Assembly: GCA_032068765.1 (NCBI GenBank)
Contig: DAMBHY010000001.1
Location: 1 to 64,000, forward strand
Length of the DNA: 64,000 bases
Reading direction: 5' to 3'
Source of the DNA: DAMBHY01 sp032068765
Lineage (GTDB): Bacteria > Bacteroidota > Bacteroidia > Bacteroidales > Dysgonomonadaceae
Below the pieces are notes generated by a model. The model was not told the origin of the DNA. It saw only the letters and a program-made list of their open reading frames with translations, and made no database searches. The stretch's first letter is position 1. Every line of letters starts with the position of its first letter. Both the position numbers and the translations under genes were made by a program. Below are positions 25,461-34,877 of this stretch, in pieces.

Positions 25461-26780
25461 TCAATTTTCAGGAAAATATTGAATCACCATCGTTTTTGTT
25501 GTTTTATCTGTAATTTTAAAACGTTCATCAACATTTTTTCCAACAATCCAAATAATTTCATCTTTGGCTGTTGTAAAAATCCAGACATTTTCTTTATCGC
25601 TTAGACTCAACTTCTTATCAACAAAATAATCGCTCAACTTCTTTTTACCTTTCATTCCTAGAGGAATAAACCAATCTCCTTTTCTCCATCTTCGCAATTT
25701 CAATGGATAAGTTAATGTATCTGCATCGGCCATTAAAATATTTGGCGATTTAATCAATGAAACAACATTATCATGAAATTTTATTTCTAGAGAAATTGGA
25801 TATTTTATATGTTGATTTTCTTTATCAATATATATTTCTTTGGTGAAATCATCGTCTGATTTTTTTTCAATTAAAAGGAAGTTTCTGTCTCTGATAACTT
25901 TGTAATTATCAGATAAAAACACTTTTCCAGATGTGGATTTCAGAGAATTATTTATATCAGAAATATCGGATGAAGTAAATCCATACGGCGTTAAAATTGA
26001 GAAAAGTACCGACAAACTTGATGTTTCTTCCAACAACTTGTTTATATCAATTTTATTATCAAAATAAATTTTTTCTATTGATTTTTTAATTGCATTATCA
26101 TACACTTTCTCAACTTCCGCAAGATTATTAATTGTCCTACTCAGTGCACCTCTGACAGAAGGATTCAATTTTTCCATCAATGGAATAAGTGAATTTCTTA
26201 CAGCATTACGTTTGTATTTTTCGTCTTTGTTTGTACTATCTTCAACAAAAGAAAATTCTCGTTCTTCAATATATTGCTCAATATCTTTTCGGGAAACGCA
26301 TAACAGCGGACGAATAATATTTCCATTTTTAGGAGAAATGCCTGTCAATCCTTTTATACCAGTACCGCGAATAAGATTGAGCAGCATGGTTTCAATAGAA
26401 TCATCCATATGATGAGCAACAGCAATAGCTTGTGCTTCATGTTGCTGACGCAAAAGTTCAAACCATTCATAACGAAGTTCCCGGGCAGCCATCTCAATGG
26501 ATATTTTTTTATCCTTTGCGTAAGTTGTGGTATCAAAGTCAATAGTTTCCAAAGGAATATCCATACTTTTACACCATTTTTTAACAAATTGAGCATCCCT
26601 ATTTGATTCATTACCACGCAAATGAAAATTACAATGAGCCACTATGCATTGGTAATCTAGTAATGTCAAAATATCCAGCAAAACCATAGAGTCTTTACCT
26701 CCGCTCAAAGCGACAATTACTTTCGAGTGAGGTGCCAATAGATTATTTTTTTCTATAAATTTCTCTACAGTTTTGAGCAT
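25461..26780 (-). CDS. tilS: tRNA(Ile)-lysidine synthetase
   Basis: 439 residues. The N-terminal PP-loop ATPase has VALSGGKDSM (S26-S31) and HHMDDSIETMLLNLIRGTGIKGLTGI (about 121-146); C-terminal substrate domains end near FPEN. The enzyme attaches lysine to C34 of tRNA-Ile2 so that it reads AUA. Essential in most bacteria. A stretch of this gene (26355-26428) recurs almost unchanged at 30907-30980. Three bases separate it from the upstream membrane-protein gene. Confidence 0.96.
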   Translation of the reverse strand: MLKTVEKFIEKNNLLAPHSKVIVALSGGKDSMVLLDILTLLDYQCIVAHCNFHLRGNESNRDAQFVKKWCKSMDIPLETIDFDTTTYAKDKKISIEMAARELRYEWFELLRQQHEAQAIAVAHHMDDSIETMLLNLIRGTGIKGLTGISPKNGNIIRPLLCVSRKDIEQYIEEREFSFVEDSTNKDEKYKRNAVRNSLIPLMEKLNPSVRGALSRTINNLAEVEKVYDNAIKKSIEKIYFDNKIDINKLLEETSSLSVLFSILTPYGFTSSDISDINNSLKSTSGKVFLSDNYKVIRDRNFLLIEKKSDDDFTKEIYIDKENQHIKYPISLEIKFHDNVVSLIKSPNILMADADTLTYPLKLRRWRKGDWFIPLGMKGKKKLSDYFVDKKLSLSDKENVWIFTTAKDEIIWIVGKNVDERFKITDKTTKTMVIQYFPEN

Positions 26781-26783
26781 CTT

Positions 26784-27422
26784 TTATTTTTTCTTTGTAG
26801 CAAATGAAAGGATAAGACCTAAAGCAATTGATAACATCGCTGCAACTAAAATTCTATATTGGGGCGGCAACAAAAAAGTAACTGTGTGCGCAGGAATCCA
26901 AAAAAACGGAATAGTTTTGCCTACAATGAAAGTGAAAAAATGCTTCCAATCAACTTTTTCTATAGCACCGACAACTCCACCTTTTTGACCATTAGTCAGG
27001 TTATCTAAATAAGCGTCACTAATCCGATGCGAGCCCATGAATACAATCCCAAAAGTAAGATTCATAATTGTTGAAACTAGAAATGGAACGTAAATAGGAA
27101 TATTCACTGCGGGTAATAGTCCTTTTTCAATTGCACCTTTTACTCCGGCTTCGTACATTCCAAAACAAAAAACTATCATTATCCCGACAATCCCCCAAAT
27201 AATGATTCTCGCCAACAAATGATTGGGCATTCTATATTTCTTTTCGCGCAAGCGTATTGCCAATATTTCACCGGTAGTGGCCAATACAGCAAATTTTAGA
27301 AATCCCATCAAATATGGATGTTGTTTACTAAGCATCGCAAATGAGTCTGAAGTCCAAGGTGATAACATCAAAAACAAAGTGGATAAAATTATAAGCAGTA
27401 CTGCAAAATCTCCTTTTTTCAT
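26784..27422 (-). CDS. integral membrane protein, possibly Mpv17/PMP22-like
   Basis: 212 residues with about five membrane segments. The C-terminal stretch FFWIPAHTVTFLLPPQYR resembles the W-P-x-x-x-x-x-F-x-x-P-x-x-x-R signature of eukaryotic Mpv17/PMP22 proteins, a family also seen in some bacteria and of uncertain transport role. Its ATG overlaps the TGA of the upstream transporter (ATGA), so translation is coupled. The family suggestion is from one motif only. Confidence 0.6.
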   Translation of the reverse strand: MKKGDFAVLLIILSTLFLMLSPWTSDSFAMLSKQHPYLMGFLKFAVLATTGEILAIRLREKKYRMPNHLLARIIIWGIVGIMIVFCFGMYEAGVKGAIEKGLLPAVNIPIYVPFLVSTIMNLTFGIVFMGSHRISDAYLDNLTNGQKGGVVGAIEKVDWKHFFTFIVGKTIPFFWIPAHTVTFLLPPQYRILVAAMLSIALGLILSFATKKK

Positions 27423-28339
27423 AGTTTAGCAATAATATTTCTATTGTTATTATTTTTATTATGTATCCAGATTTGATATGAATTTACCAAATTTTGCCAA
27501 AGCACGTAGAGTCCTGGACCAAGTGATGATAACGGATTAAGATATGTCTGTGAAAGCCATATCGCCAAAACCGTATTCTTCTGCCCCAAACTTTGTCCGC
27601 CTGAAATCTTCTGATTATATTTATTTCCTATTTTTCTTCCGAGCCAAAATTGGCAAAGACACAAAATTAGTGAACCAACACCCAAAGTAATCTCCAGTAG
27701 ATAATTTGATTTAGGCTGATCTATCACAAATCTTGTCACATTACCAATAACAAGCGTCAAAGCGAAAGCCCAAAGATAAAAAGAAACTATTTGTGCAGAT
27801 TTTATTTTTTGATGAAATTTTGGACTAATTTTTGAAATCAGTATTGCCAAAAAAAATGGTAATAAAACTACAGGAATAACTTTCAAGATTATAATGCTGA
27901 AAGATTCGAAATAAGAATAGTTTGCAGGGTAATTTCCTATAAAAGACAAAAAAACTGGTGCTATAATTGCAATACTCAAATTGCTTACTATAGAATATGT
28001 AGCTGTAAAAGTAACATCTCCATTCAAAAGTCCTGTGACAACAGGAGCAGAAGTGGCAGTGGCGGTCAAAATGCACATCATTATTCCTTCTGCCAAAGTT
28101 TTATCATAAATACTTAAGAGTAAATACACAATGATGCTTACAACGTATTGAATTGAAAGTAATATGTAATGAAATGACTGAAATTTTAAATCTTTCCATG
28201 ATATGCGACAATAGGTGAAAAACAACATCATTGCTAATAGAAATGGAATTGCTGGACTTAGATATGCGAGTTGCCGATGGAAAATTATTCCGATTACCAT
28301 GGCAATAGGTAACAAATATTTCTCTAAATATTTCTGCAC
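27419..28339 (-). CDS. bile acid:sodium symporter (BASS) family-like transporter
   Basis: 306 residues, nine or ten membrane segments. PIAMVIGIIFH at the start, TATATSAPVVTGLLNGDVTFTATYSIVSNL (about 92-121, the unwound-helix region with TSAPV) and the late NTVLAIWLSQTYLNPLSSLGPGLYVLWQNL fit the BASS/AEC superfamily. Transported solute unknown. Fourteen bases after the esterase gene and coupled by ATGA overlap to the next gene. Confidence 0.75.
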   Translation of the reverse strand: MQKYLEKYLLPIAMVIGIIFHRQLAYLSPAIPFLLAMMLFFTYCRISWKDLKFQSFHYILLSIQYVVSIIVYLLLSIYDKTLAEGIMMCILTATATSAPVVTGLLNGDVTFTATYSIVSNLSIAIIAPVFLSFIGNYPANYSYFESFSIIILKVIPVVLLPFFLAILISKISPKFHQKIKSAQIVSFYLWAFALTLVIGNVTRFVIDQPKSNYLLEITLGVGSLILCLCQFWLGRKIGNKYNQKISGGQSLGQKNTVLAIWLSQTYLNPLSSLGPGLYVLWQNLVNSYQIWIHNKNNNNRNIIAKL

Positions 28340-28353
28340 AAACTAATAATCTA

Positions 28354-29268
28354 TCAGTTATAATATTCTTTCGGATTCTTATTTGATTCCGATTTTCTTA
28401 ATGGATTTTTAAATGAAACATCAATCATCCATGGCTTTTTATTGAAAATAAAATCAGAAATAAATTTATCAATTTCAGGTAGAAATTCAGTCATTGGATA
28501 CTCGGAAACTTCATGTCCTATATCAATCATGCGAAATATCGTGAACGGATAGCCGTTCTCTTTAAATTTTTTTACTAAACTGTTGGACCCAAACATTCCC
28601 TTATTAAACAACTGCATTTTGTTATAAGGAACTAACTTATCTGCACTTCCATGAAAGAATAATGTAGAAGCTGGCCTTTGTACATATTTTGGAATTCCTT
28701 TTGTACTGAAAATACCTCCTGCAAAAGATATAACTCCAGCGTAATCAAAATCTCGGGGTAAGATTTTTGCAACTGGAGTATTATTTTTATCCTCGTAATC
28801 AGCTTGCAAAACCGTTATAGCTCCCGCACTAGATCCACTAATAATAATTTGTTTCTTATCTATTTTTAATTTATCTGAATTATTGAGTATATAGTTTGTA
28901 GCATCATACAAATCTTCTACCGCAATTTTTATAGAATTTTCAATGGGTTTTGTATCGAATATACCTGGTGCTTTTTGGTTTTTCATTCCCAATCGATAAT
29001 CTATAGAAACTACTACAAAACCTTTCTCTGCGAAGTGATTAAAATAAGGTAAATACCCTGATGAATCTCGACTTCCTTCTTTAAAACCACCTCCAAAAAC
29101 AAATATCAGGCACGGATTTTTCTGATTAAATTTTTCAGAAAAATAGACATCCATATTTAGATTCTTATCGTCTTTCACGGCAAATGTATAAGTGTTTTTG
29201 TTTATCTTTTGAGAAAAAAGCGAAACGCAAAATAGAGCAAAACAACAAACCAAGATATATCTTTTCAT
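28354..29268 (-). CDS. secreted alpha/beta hydrolase (esterase/lipase-like)
   Basis: 304 residues from MKRYILVCCFALF, a signal peptide ending SLFSQ; an upstream Met at 29298 would add ten residues inside gmk. Oxyanion-hole motif FVFGGGF, nucleophile elbow ISGSSAGA (G-x-S-x-G), and a late GHEVSEYPM for the catalytic His, with SADKLVP for Asp. The pattern is that of BD-FAE or carboxylesterase relatives. Periplasmic substrate unknown. It begins eight bases before the end of gmk. Confidence 0.85.
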   Translation of the reverse strand: MKRYILVCCFALFCVSLFSQKINKNTYTFAVKDDKNLNMDVYFSEKFNQKNPCLIFVFGGGFKEGSRDSSGYLPYFNHFAEKGFVVVSIDYRLGMKNQKAPGIFDTKPIENSIKIAVEDLYDATNYILNNSDKLKIDKKQIIISGSSAGAITVLQADYEDKNNTPVAKILPRDFDYAGVISFAGGIFSTKGIPKYVQRPASTLFFHGSADKLVPYNKMQLFNKGMFGSNSLVKKFKENGYPFTIFRMIDIGHEVSEYPMTEFLPEIDKFISDFIFNKKPWMIDVSFKNPLRKSESNKNPKEYYN

Positions 29269-29275
29269 ATAAACA

Positions 29276-29839
29276 TTATTTTTGAATAAAATTTTCAACC
29301 GTTTCCAAGACTTCTTTTGTAGCTTTCTCTAAGTCTTCATTCAATATTACAACGTCAAATCCAGATGCAAATTGCATCTCATAAGTCGCTCTTTCAACTC
29401 TTTTTTCTATTGTTTCCAGCGCATCTGTATTGCGTTTGACTAGACGATTCCGCAATTCATCTATGGATGGAGGCATAACAAAAATACTTATAGCTTTGTT
29501 GCCAAAAATCTTCTTCAGATTAATTCCACCCAAAACATCCACGTCAAAAACTACGCACTTACCATTATCGTGGATTCTATCAATTTCTTTTTTGAGTGTG
29601 CCATAAAAAGTATCAGTATATACTTCTTCGTACTCAACAAATTCGTCTCGATTTATTTTTTCTTTAAACTCTTCAGGCGACAAGAAATAGTAATCAATTC
29701 CATTTCTTTCTTCACCTCTCGGCTTACGACTTGTAGCAGAAATAGAAAATTCGAGCTGATTATTTTTTTCTAATAAATAATGTATAATAGAAGACTTTCC
29801 TGAACCTGATGGAGCGGAAAATATAATAATCTTATCCAT
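29276..29839 (-). CDS. gmk: guanylate kinase
   Basis: 187 residues, standard length. P-loop SAPSGSGKSS (8-17), SATSRKPRGEERNGIDYYF (about 34-52) for GMP binding, VDVLGG and NTDALETIEKRV in the lid. Phosphorylates GMP to GDP. Eleven bases downstream of yicC, an order common in bacteria. Confidence 0.97.
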   Translation of the reverse strand: MDKIIIFSAPSGSGKSSIIHYLLEKNNQLEFSISATSRKPRGEERNGIDYYFLSPEEFKEKINRDEFVEYEEVYTDTFYGTLKKEIDRIHDNGKCVVFDVDVLGGINLKKIFGNKAISIFVMPPSIDELRNRLVKRNTDALETIEKRVERATYEMQFASGFDVVILNEDLEKATKEVLETVENFIQK

Positions 29840-29850
29840 TTTAATATTTT

Positions 29851-30723
29851 CTATAAAACGTTGAGGATTTGCTCTTTGATTTGTTCCAATTCGTCTTTCA
29901 TTTGCACAACAATGCGCTGCATTTCCGATTGATTAGATTTTGAGCCCATTGTATTGATCTCTCTACCAATTTCCTGCGCAATAAATCCTAATTTTTTGCC
30001 TTGAGAAGTAGATAAATTATCTATTGTTTCGATAAAATACCGAAGATGATTAGCCAAACGATTTTTTTCTTCGTTGATATCAAGTTTTTCGATATAATAA
30101 ATCATTTCCTGCTCAAAACGGCTCTTGTCATATTCCACATCAAGTGAAGAAAGTTCATCCTGTATGCGGCTTTTTATCTTCTCAATACGTTCTTTTTCGT
30201 ATAATTCTATTTCATTGGAAAGAGTTCCTATTTTTTCGATGTTCTGCTTCAATATCTTGGCAAGCATTTCACCTTCCTGTATTCTAAAAGCATTCAACTC
30301 GTTGCAAGCTTTGTTGATTGCATTTTCAATAATTTCCCATTCTTCATCGCTCACTTCTTCCGAATCCTGTTTCATCACGTCAGGCATTCTCATTATCACA
30401 GGAAACCAGTCTACAGGCTCGTTTATTTCTAATTCCTGTGAAAGTTTTTTGATTTCCTGATAATATTGCTTAAAGACGTTGTGATCAATTTTTGAGGAAA
30501 CGTCCTTCGAAATATATTCAATATTGAAAAATAAATCTATTTTTCCTCTTTCTAAAAGTTTTGAAAGTTTATTTCTCAATGCAATTTCCTTATCCTTATA
30601 TATTAAAGGAATACGTGTAAACAAGTCAAATTGCTTACTATTTAAGGATCTTATTTCAATGGTTATTTTTTTGTTGGAAAGTTCAGCAACTGCTTTGCCG
30701 TAACCTGTCATTGAGTGTATCAT
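29851..30723 (-). CDS. yicC: YicC family endoribonuclease
   Basis: 290 residues. Starts MIHSMTGYGKAVAELSNK, the family hallmark, with IRSLNSKQFDLFTRIPLIYK, a long helical middle and the C-terminal GKKLGFIAQEIGREINTMGSKS. E. coli YicC has been reported as an RNase that takes part in sRNA decay. First gene of a probable seven-gene operon ending with tilS and the small ORF. Promoter at 30739-30767. Confidence 0.93.
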   Translation of the reverse strand: MIHSMTGYGKAVAELSNKKITIEIRSLNSKQFDLFTRIPLIYKDKEIALRNKLSKLLERGKIDLFFNIEYISKDVSSKIDHNVFKQYYQEIKKLSQELEINEPVDWFPVIMRMPDVMKQDSEEVSDEEWEIIENAINKACNELNAFRIQEGEMLAKILKQNIEKIGTLSNEIELYEKERIEKIKSRIQDELSSLDVEYDKSRFEQEMIYYIEKLDINEEKNRLANHLRYFIETIDNLSTSQGKKLGFIAQEIGREINTMGSKSNQSEMQRIVVQMKDELEQIKEQILNVL

Positions 30724-30738
30724 GCTTAATAATTTTTA

Positions 30739-30767
30739 CAAAGGTAACAATTTTTGAAATAAGGCAA
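30739..30767 (-). promoter_or_regulatory. promoter of the yicC-gmk-...-tilS operon
   Basis: TACCTTTG (30739-30746) with TTG (30765-30767) 18 bases upstream on the minus strand. Confidence 0.6.
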
Positions 30768-30900
30768 TATTTTATTGAAAACTATAAAAATCCACTTATA
30801 ATGTTTTAAAAAAGCATATTTAAAAATATCCATAATATTAATTGTTTTCTTAATATCTTACTTCATTTGTAATGGACAAAATGCATCCAATACAACAACG

Positions 30901-31254
30901 TTGAACTATACCAATACCGCGAATAAGATTGAGCAGCATGGTTTCAATAGAATCATCCATATGATGAGCTACAGCAATAGAAATTATATATCGGCAAAAG
31001 AACGGCTTGCAGTTTTTCTTGGAATAGATGTATTTGAAGTGGAAATTCCCGAATTAGATGCTCCTTTGTATATAGATACAAGCATTGTAACGAAATATGT
31101 AAAACAAAACAATCCGTTATCAAAAGAACAAGAAATACAAAGATTAGAGGCTGAACGTAATTTGTTCTCAACGAAACTAAATAATTATTTTAATGGAAAT
31201 ATTAGCTTGAATTACGGTATCAATCAATATGCAGAAACCTTAATGAAGTCATAA
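30901..31254 (+). pseudogene. mosaic ORF: copied tilS segment joined to a TolC-family fragment
   Basis: A 117-residue frame opening with TTG. Its first 80 bases (30907-30980) repeat 26355-26428 with two mismatches in 74; that sequence codes for TilS on the other strand, so here it reads as nonsense (YTNTANKIEQHGFNR). From about residue 28 the text switches to an outer-membrane efflux (TolC-like) pattern: ISAKERLAVFLGIDVFEVEI, then SKEQEIQRLEAERNLFSTKL and FNGNISLNYGINQYAETL, ending abruptly. Both ends of the efflux gene are missing. Dead mosaic. Confidence 0.75.
30907..30980 (+). repeat. 74-bp near-exact copy of part of tilS
   Basis: 72 of 74 bases match 26355-26428, in the same orientation, about 4.5 kb away. 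Mismatches lie at the seventh base and near base 63. Confidence 0.9.
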
Positions 31255-31349
31255 TGTTGGAAAATTAAATTTCCCAACAGTACTTTTAGTGTCATACAAT
31301 AACAAAAACAGATTAATTAATCAATTTTTTGAACATACATATAAAACAA

Positions 31350-31380
31350 AAAAAGCCGTGAATCATATAGAAACACGGCT
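31350..31380 (-). terminator. intrinsic terminator of rprXY
   Basis: AGCCGTG (31354-31360) pairs with CACGGCT (31374-31380); the minus strand ends in seven T. Confidence 0.8.
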
Positions 31381-31400
31381 CATTATCATAATTTAAAATC

Positions 31401-32117
31401 TTATTCTACGTTGTTTTCGCTTTCGTCTGTAGGAACGATAAGTTTATATCCTTTACCATGAATATTGATAATCTCAATACTTGGTTCCGCTTTCAAAAGT
31501 TTGCGAAGTTTGGTGATATAAACATCCATACTGCGTGCATTAAAATAAGTATCTTCTTCCCAAATTTGTTTCAACGCATAATTACGTTCAAGGATGTCGT
31601 TTGCATGAGCACAAAGAAGTGTAAGAAGTTCTGATTCTTTTGTGGTAAGTTTGGTTTGTTTGTCATCAATTGTCAATAATTGTTTTTGTGTGTCAAACAC
31701 CATTTTTCCAAAAGTGTAAACTTGTTGTTCTTTGTTTTTCTTGCCTTTTACACGACGAATGATAGCTTCGATACGAAGCACCAATTCTTCCATACTGAAC
31801 GGTTTTGTAATATAATCATCTGCTCCTGCTTTGAAACCTTCCAGAACATCTTCTTTCATGTTTTTTGCAGTCAAAAAGATCACAGGAATTTCAGTGTTGA
31901 TAGTTCTGATGTCTTTAACAAGTGATACACCGTCTTTTTTAGGCATCATCACGTCAACAATACACAAATCATATTTTGATTTCACAAAACCTTTAAAACC
32001 AGCTTCACCATCAGGAAACAAATCTGTTTCGTATCCTTTTGCTTGAAGATATTCTCTTAGCAACATACCAAGATTTTCATCATCTTCACATAAAAAAATT
32101 CTTAATTTCTCTTCCAT
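31401..32117 (-). CDS. rprY: OmpR/PhoB-type response regulator RprY
   Basis: 238 residues. Receiver domain 1-125 with acidic pocket EDD (11-13), phospho-acceptor Asp55 in IVDVMMP, T in LTAKN and K in ITKPFS; winged-helix output domain 130-232 ending KLRKLLKAEP...HGKGYKLIVP. Closely matches the Bacteroides RprX/RprY pair known from tetracycline-resistance studies and, in Porphyromonas, oxidative stress. One base downstream of rprX. Confidence 0.9.
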   Translation of the reverse strand: MEEKLRIFLCEDDENLGMLLREYLQAKGYETDLFPDGEAGFKGFVKSKYDLCIVDVMMPKKDGVSLVKDIRTINTEIPVIFLTAKNMKEDVLEGFKAGADDYITKPFSMEELVLRIEAIIRRVKGKKNKEQQVYTFGKMVFDTQKQLLTIDDKQTKLTTKESELLTLLCAHANDILERNYALKQIWEEDTYFNARSMDVYITKLRKLLKAEPSIEIINIHGKGYKLIVPTDESENNVE

Positions 32118-32118
32118 A

Positions 32119-33639
32119 CTATTTTTCTATTTTATTTGTTATAGGCAAACTTATTATAAAGGTCGTGCCCTTGCCTAAATCACTTTCTGCACGTATATTC
32201 CCTTTATGTTCTTTAATAATTTTATAAACATACGCTAAACCTAGGCCAAAGCCTTTTACATCGTGCAGGTTTCCAGTATGTACTCTATAAAATCTCTCAA
32301 AAATTCGTTTCAAATCTTCTTTCTTAATACCAATACCGTTGTCGCTGATTGAAATCATAAGTTTATTACCTTCGTTCCAAGTTTTCATCATCATCACGGG
32401 AGGAACATCTTCTCTACGATATTTCAAAGCGTTGTCAAGCAAGTTAAAAAGCACATTAGTAAAGTGCATCTCATCGCCTAAAAATTCAGACTCTTCAGCA
32501 TCTAATTCAATATCTAAAGTTCCTCCGAATTTTTCAACTTTCAAAGCATGTGTATTGGCAACATTTACAACAATATCGTTCGCATCCAACTCTTTCAATT
32601 TGAGTGTGGCTTTTTGTTTGTCAAACAGTGACATTTGCAAAACCTTCTCTACCTGAAAACTCAAACGCTTCGTTTCGTCATTAATAACTCCCGTCACGTG
32701 TTTAAAGACTTCAGGGGTTTTAGTTATCGCAGGGTCTTTCAACATCTGTGCCGCCAATGAAATGGTTGAAACAGGCGTTTTAAGTTCATGCGTCATGTTG
32801 TTAATAAAGTCATTTTTCATTTCCGACAAACGCTTTTGGCGGAACAATGTGACAATCGTATAAATGAAAGTCACCAACAGAACAAATGTAAAAAGCAATG
32901 AAGGCAAAAAGAAATTCATTTCATTGAGAATAAAATCTCTTTTAGAAGGAAAATATACCCTCATTGTATTTAGTTTTGCCGGAGGATCATTCGGGAAAAG
33001 AGTAACGTTATAGATGGACTTTGAATCCTTATTAGAAAATCCAGGTGAAGAATATACAATTTTATCATTGTAATCAACAACCTGAAAACTAAAAGAAACA
33101 TTCAAACCATTGATAAGCAACTCACTTCTGATATAATTCCCCAACTCTCTGAAATCGACTCTGTCTTCAATCGGGTCCTCACTAGCAGTATTTAATATCG
33201 TTAAAATAACTTCTGACCAAACTGCTTGTTCGTGAAGATATCTTTGCTTAAGTTGCTGCTGCATTTCATAAGAAGTTGTAGATATTGAATTAGAACCACC
33301 GTTTCTTATAATACCTACTCCCGATTTATTTACATTAAATACATCTTCACCTTCTACAGTCGCATTGCCAAGCTCTTCTAATTTTAGAGAATTGTCACTG
33401 CCTCTCAGTGAATTATATTTTAGAAAATTAGGATCATTAATTTCTTTCTGGAAATAACGATATGTTTGATCTTTCTCTAGCTCTACAGAAACAGAGTTCA
33501 AACTTCTTTTAACTATTTCGTCAAATTGTGATTTGCGGGCATTCATCGTCACTCTCATGTAACGAACCTGCAAAAACAACAATGCAAAGAAAGTAACAAT
33601 CATAATTGCAGCAAGTAACCAGATTGTATTTCTTTTCAT
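32119..33639 (-). CDS. rprX: sensor histidine kinase RprX
   Basis: 506 residues. Membrane segment 5-25, periplasmic sensor about 27-240, second segment about 242-263, then the kinase: H-box NNMTHELKTPVS with His284, N-box NLLDNALKYR, G-boxes DNGIGIKKED and GFGLGLAYVYKI. Phosphorylates RprY. No HAMP domain is evident. Start firm. The 1.1 kb upstream holds no gene on this strand but contains the 42-nt array. Confidence 0.9.
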   Translation of the reverse strand: MKRNTIWLLAAIMIVTFFALLFLQVRYMRVTMNARKSQFDEIVKRSLNSVSVELEKDQTYRYFQKEINDPNFLKYNSLRGSDNSLKLEELGNATVEGEDVFNVNKSGVGIIRNGGSNSISTTSYEMQQQLKQRYLHEQAVWSEVILTILNTASEDPIEDRVDFRELGNYIRSELLINGLNVSFSFQVVDYNDKIVYSSPGFSNKDSKSIYNVTLFPNDPPAKLNTMRVYFPSKRDFILNEMNFFLPSLLFTFVLLVTFIYTIVTLFRQKRLSEMKNDFINNMTHELKTPVSTISLAAQMLKDPAITKTPEVFKHVTGVINDETKRLSFQVEKVLQMSLFDKQKATLKLKELDANDIVVNVANTHALKVEKFGGTLDIELDAEESEFLGDEMHFTNVLFNLLDNALKYRREDVPPVMMMKTWNEGNKLMISISDNGIGIKKEDLKRIFERFYRVHTGNLHDVKGFGLGLAYVYKIIKEHKGNIRAESDLGKGTTFIISLPITNKIEK

Positions 33640-33963
33640 ATTATTTAATTCTCATTATTTTAACAAATAAACAATTTTTTTGTTTAACATTTCTACTTTT
33701 CTATTTAAAAATGTGAGTCATTATGTATAATTGCAACATAATTTAATTTTTTATCCGATTAAATAAGCAATTTCATCATTTTTTTAACAATTAGAATATC
33801 AAAAATCAATCTTTATGACTGACTAAATAAAAATTCTGTTTGTCTTAAATTTTTAACTTCTCCCTTCTAATGAAATATTTAATCGGTTACAAACTCTGAT
33901 AAAATAATCTTTCCAATATTGAGACACAAATAAGATAGTCTCGACTTAGGTCGAACTCACTTT
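33640..33963. other. rprX upstream region
   Basis: Very AT-rich; must hold the rprXY promoter, but I see no clean TAnnTTTG box near the start codon. A candidate is lacking, so the start of transcription is unknown. Confidence 0.4.
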
Positions 33964-34387
33964 AATTAATGCATTAACTAAACCAAAATAGTATTATTCA
34001 CACATATGATTACTGCATTTTAGTACGTAATAGTATTTTCCCAAATTGGAATTAATGCGTTTCGAGACTATACAGCATGATTATAATTTATATTTAATAC
34101 GTTGCATTATCCAACATCACGAATACAACATAGAATTAATATGTTTCAGAACTCAATTGTATGAATAAAATGTGTAATTCATGCATTTCAGTACTCATTC
34201 GCATGATTTCAAAGTGTAATTCATGCGTTTCAGTACTCGTTCGCACGATTTCAAAGTGTAATTCATGCGTTTCAGTACTCGTTCGCATGATTATAGGATG
34301 AAAATAGCACATTGTACTTCATCTAACATACTATTTTGATTGTGTAAAAGGCAATACAGTACTCAACAGCATTAATGTATTTCAAAA
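33964..34387. repeat. tandem array of about ten 42-nt repeats
   Basis: Units start at 33964, 34008, 34050, 34092, 34134, 34176, 34218, 34260, 34302 and 34346; most spacings are exactly 42. The core three (34176-34301) are nearly identical and begin AATTCATGCGTTTCAGTACT, continuing CGTTCGCATGATTTCAAAG. Outer units are worn. Neither strand stays open across the array. Not a CRISPR: no unique spacers. Function unknown. Confidence 0.85.
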
Positions 34388-34406
34388 TGATAACGTTGTA
34401 ACAAAA

Positions 34407-34532
34407 TTATAGTCCCGCACTACCAAATATCGATTTAATTTCTTCAGAGCTTCTTATTTTGTTAGGATAAAATCTGTGAGTTATGCCACCATTACGCTTC
34501 ACTTCATACGCAAAGTAGGAATTAAAAATAAA
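34407..34532 (-). pseudogene. C-terminal remnant of a SAM-methyltransferase-like gene
   Basis: 41 open codons before a TAA on the minus strand: FIFNSYFAYEVKRNGGITHR, then FYPNKIRSSEEIKSIFGSAG. The pattern K/R-R-N-G-x-I-x-H-R-F-Y-P with a following E-E-x-K-x-x-F-x-x-A-G recalls the end of class I SAM-dependent methyltransferases. A TGA precedes it and I find no convincing upstream continuation. It ends 20 bases from the repeat array. Confidence 0.45.
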
Positions 34533-34724
34533 TCATGATATTGTTGTAGAAAATGTACCACAACTGTCCTCAAAGCGCCAATCCCGGCGAATTGATGGTT
34601 TGATCTGCCAATATCTCACTTCCAAATACGATTGGACTGGGCTATATATGTTAATGGTATCTGTAAGAATAATATCTTTCTAATATTCCGTCGGTTTTGA
34701 TTTAGAACAAAAGATTCACTCGGA

Positions 34725-34877
34725 ATGAATTTTCAAAAATCAGAAAAATTGAGTTCAGGTTTAATAATTGAAAGCGAAAACAAAGAAGAGGTTTTGCAAA
34801 GATTTGAAGATATTTACGATTATCTGAAATCCAAACAACCGGATGAAGAAGATTATTTGCATTTTAGGTTTGTATAA
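34725..34877 (+). CDS. small acidic hypothetical protein
   Basis: 50 residues, starts MNFQKSEKLSSGLIIESENK, strongly helical and acidic (EEVLQRFEDIYDYLKSKQPDEEDYLHFRFV). It has no recognised domain. A strong terminator begins directly after its stop codon, supporting real transcription, though a promoter was not found. It could also be the 3' end of a larger decayed gene, since the island upstream contains other remnants. Confidence 0.5.
   Translation: MNFQKSEKLSSGLIIESENKEEVLQRFEDIYDYLKSKQPDEEDYLHFRFV

Noticed and set aside
33964..34387. CRISPR array
   Set aside because: Units are contiguous with no unique spacers, copies diverge along their full length, and no cas genes are nearby.
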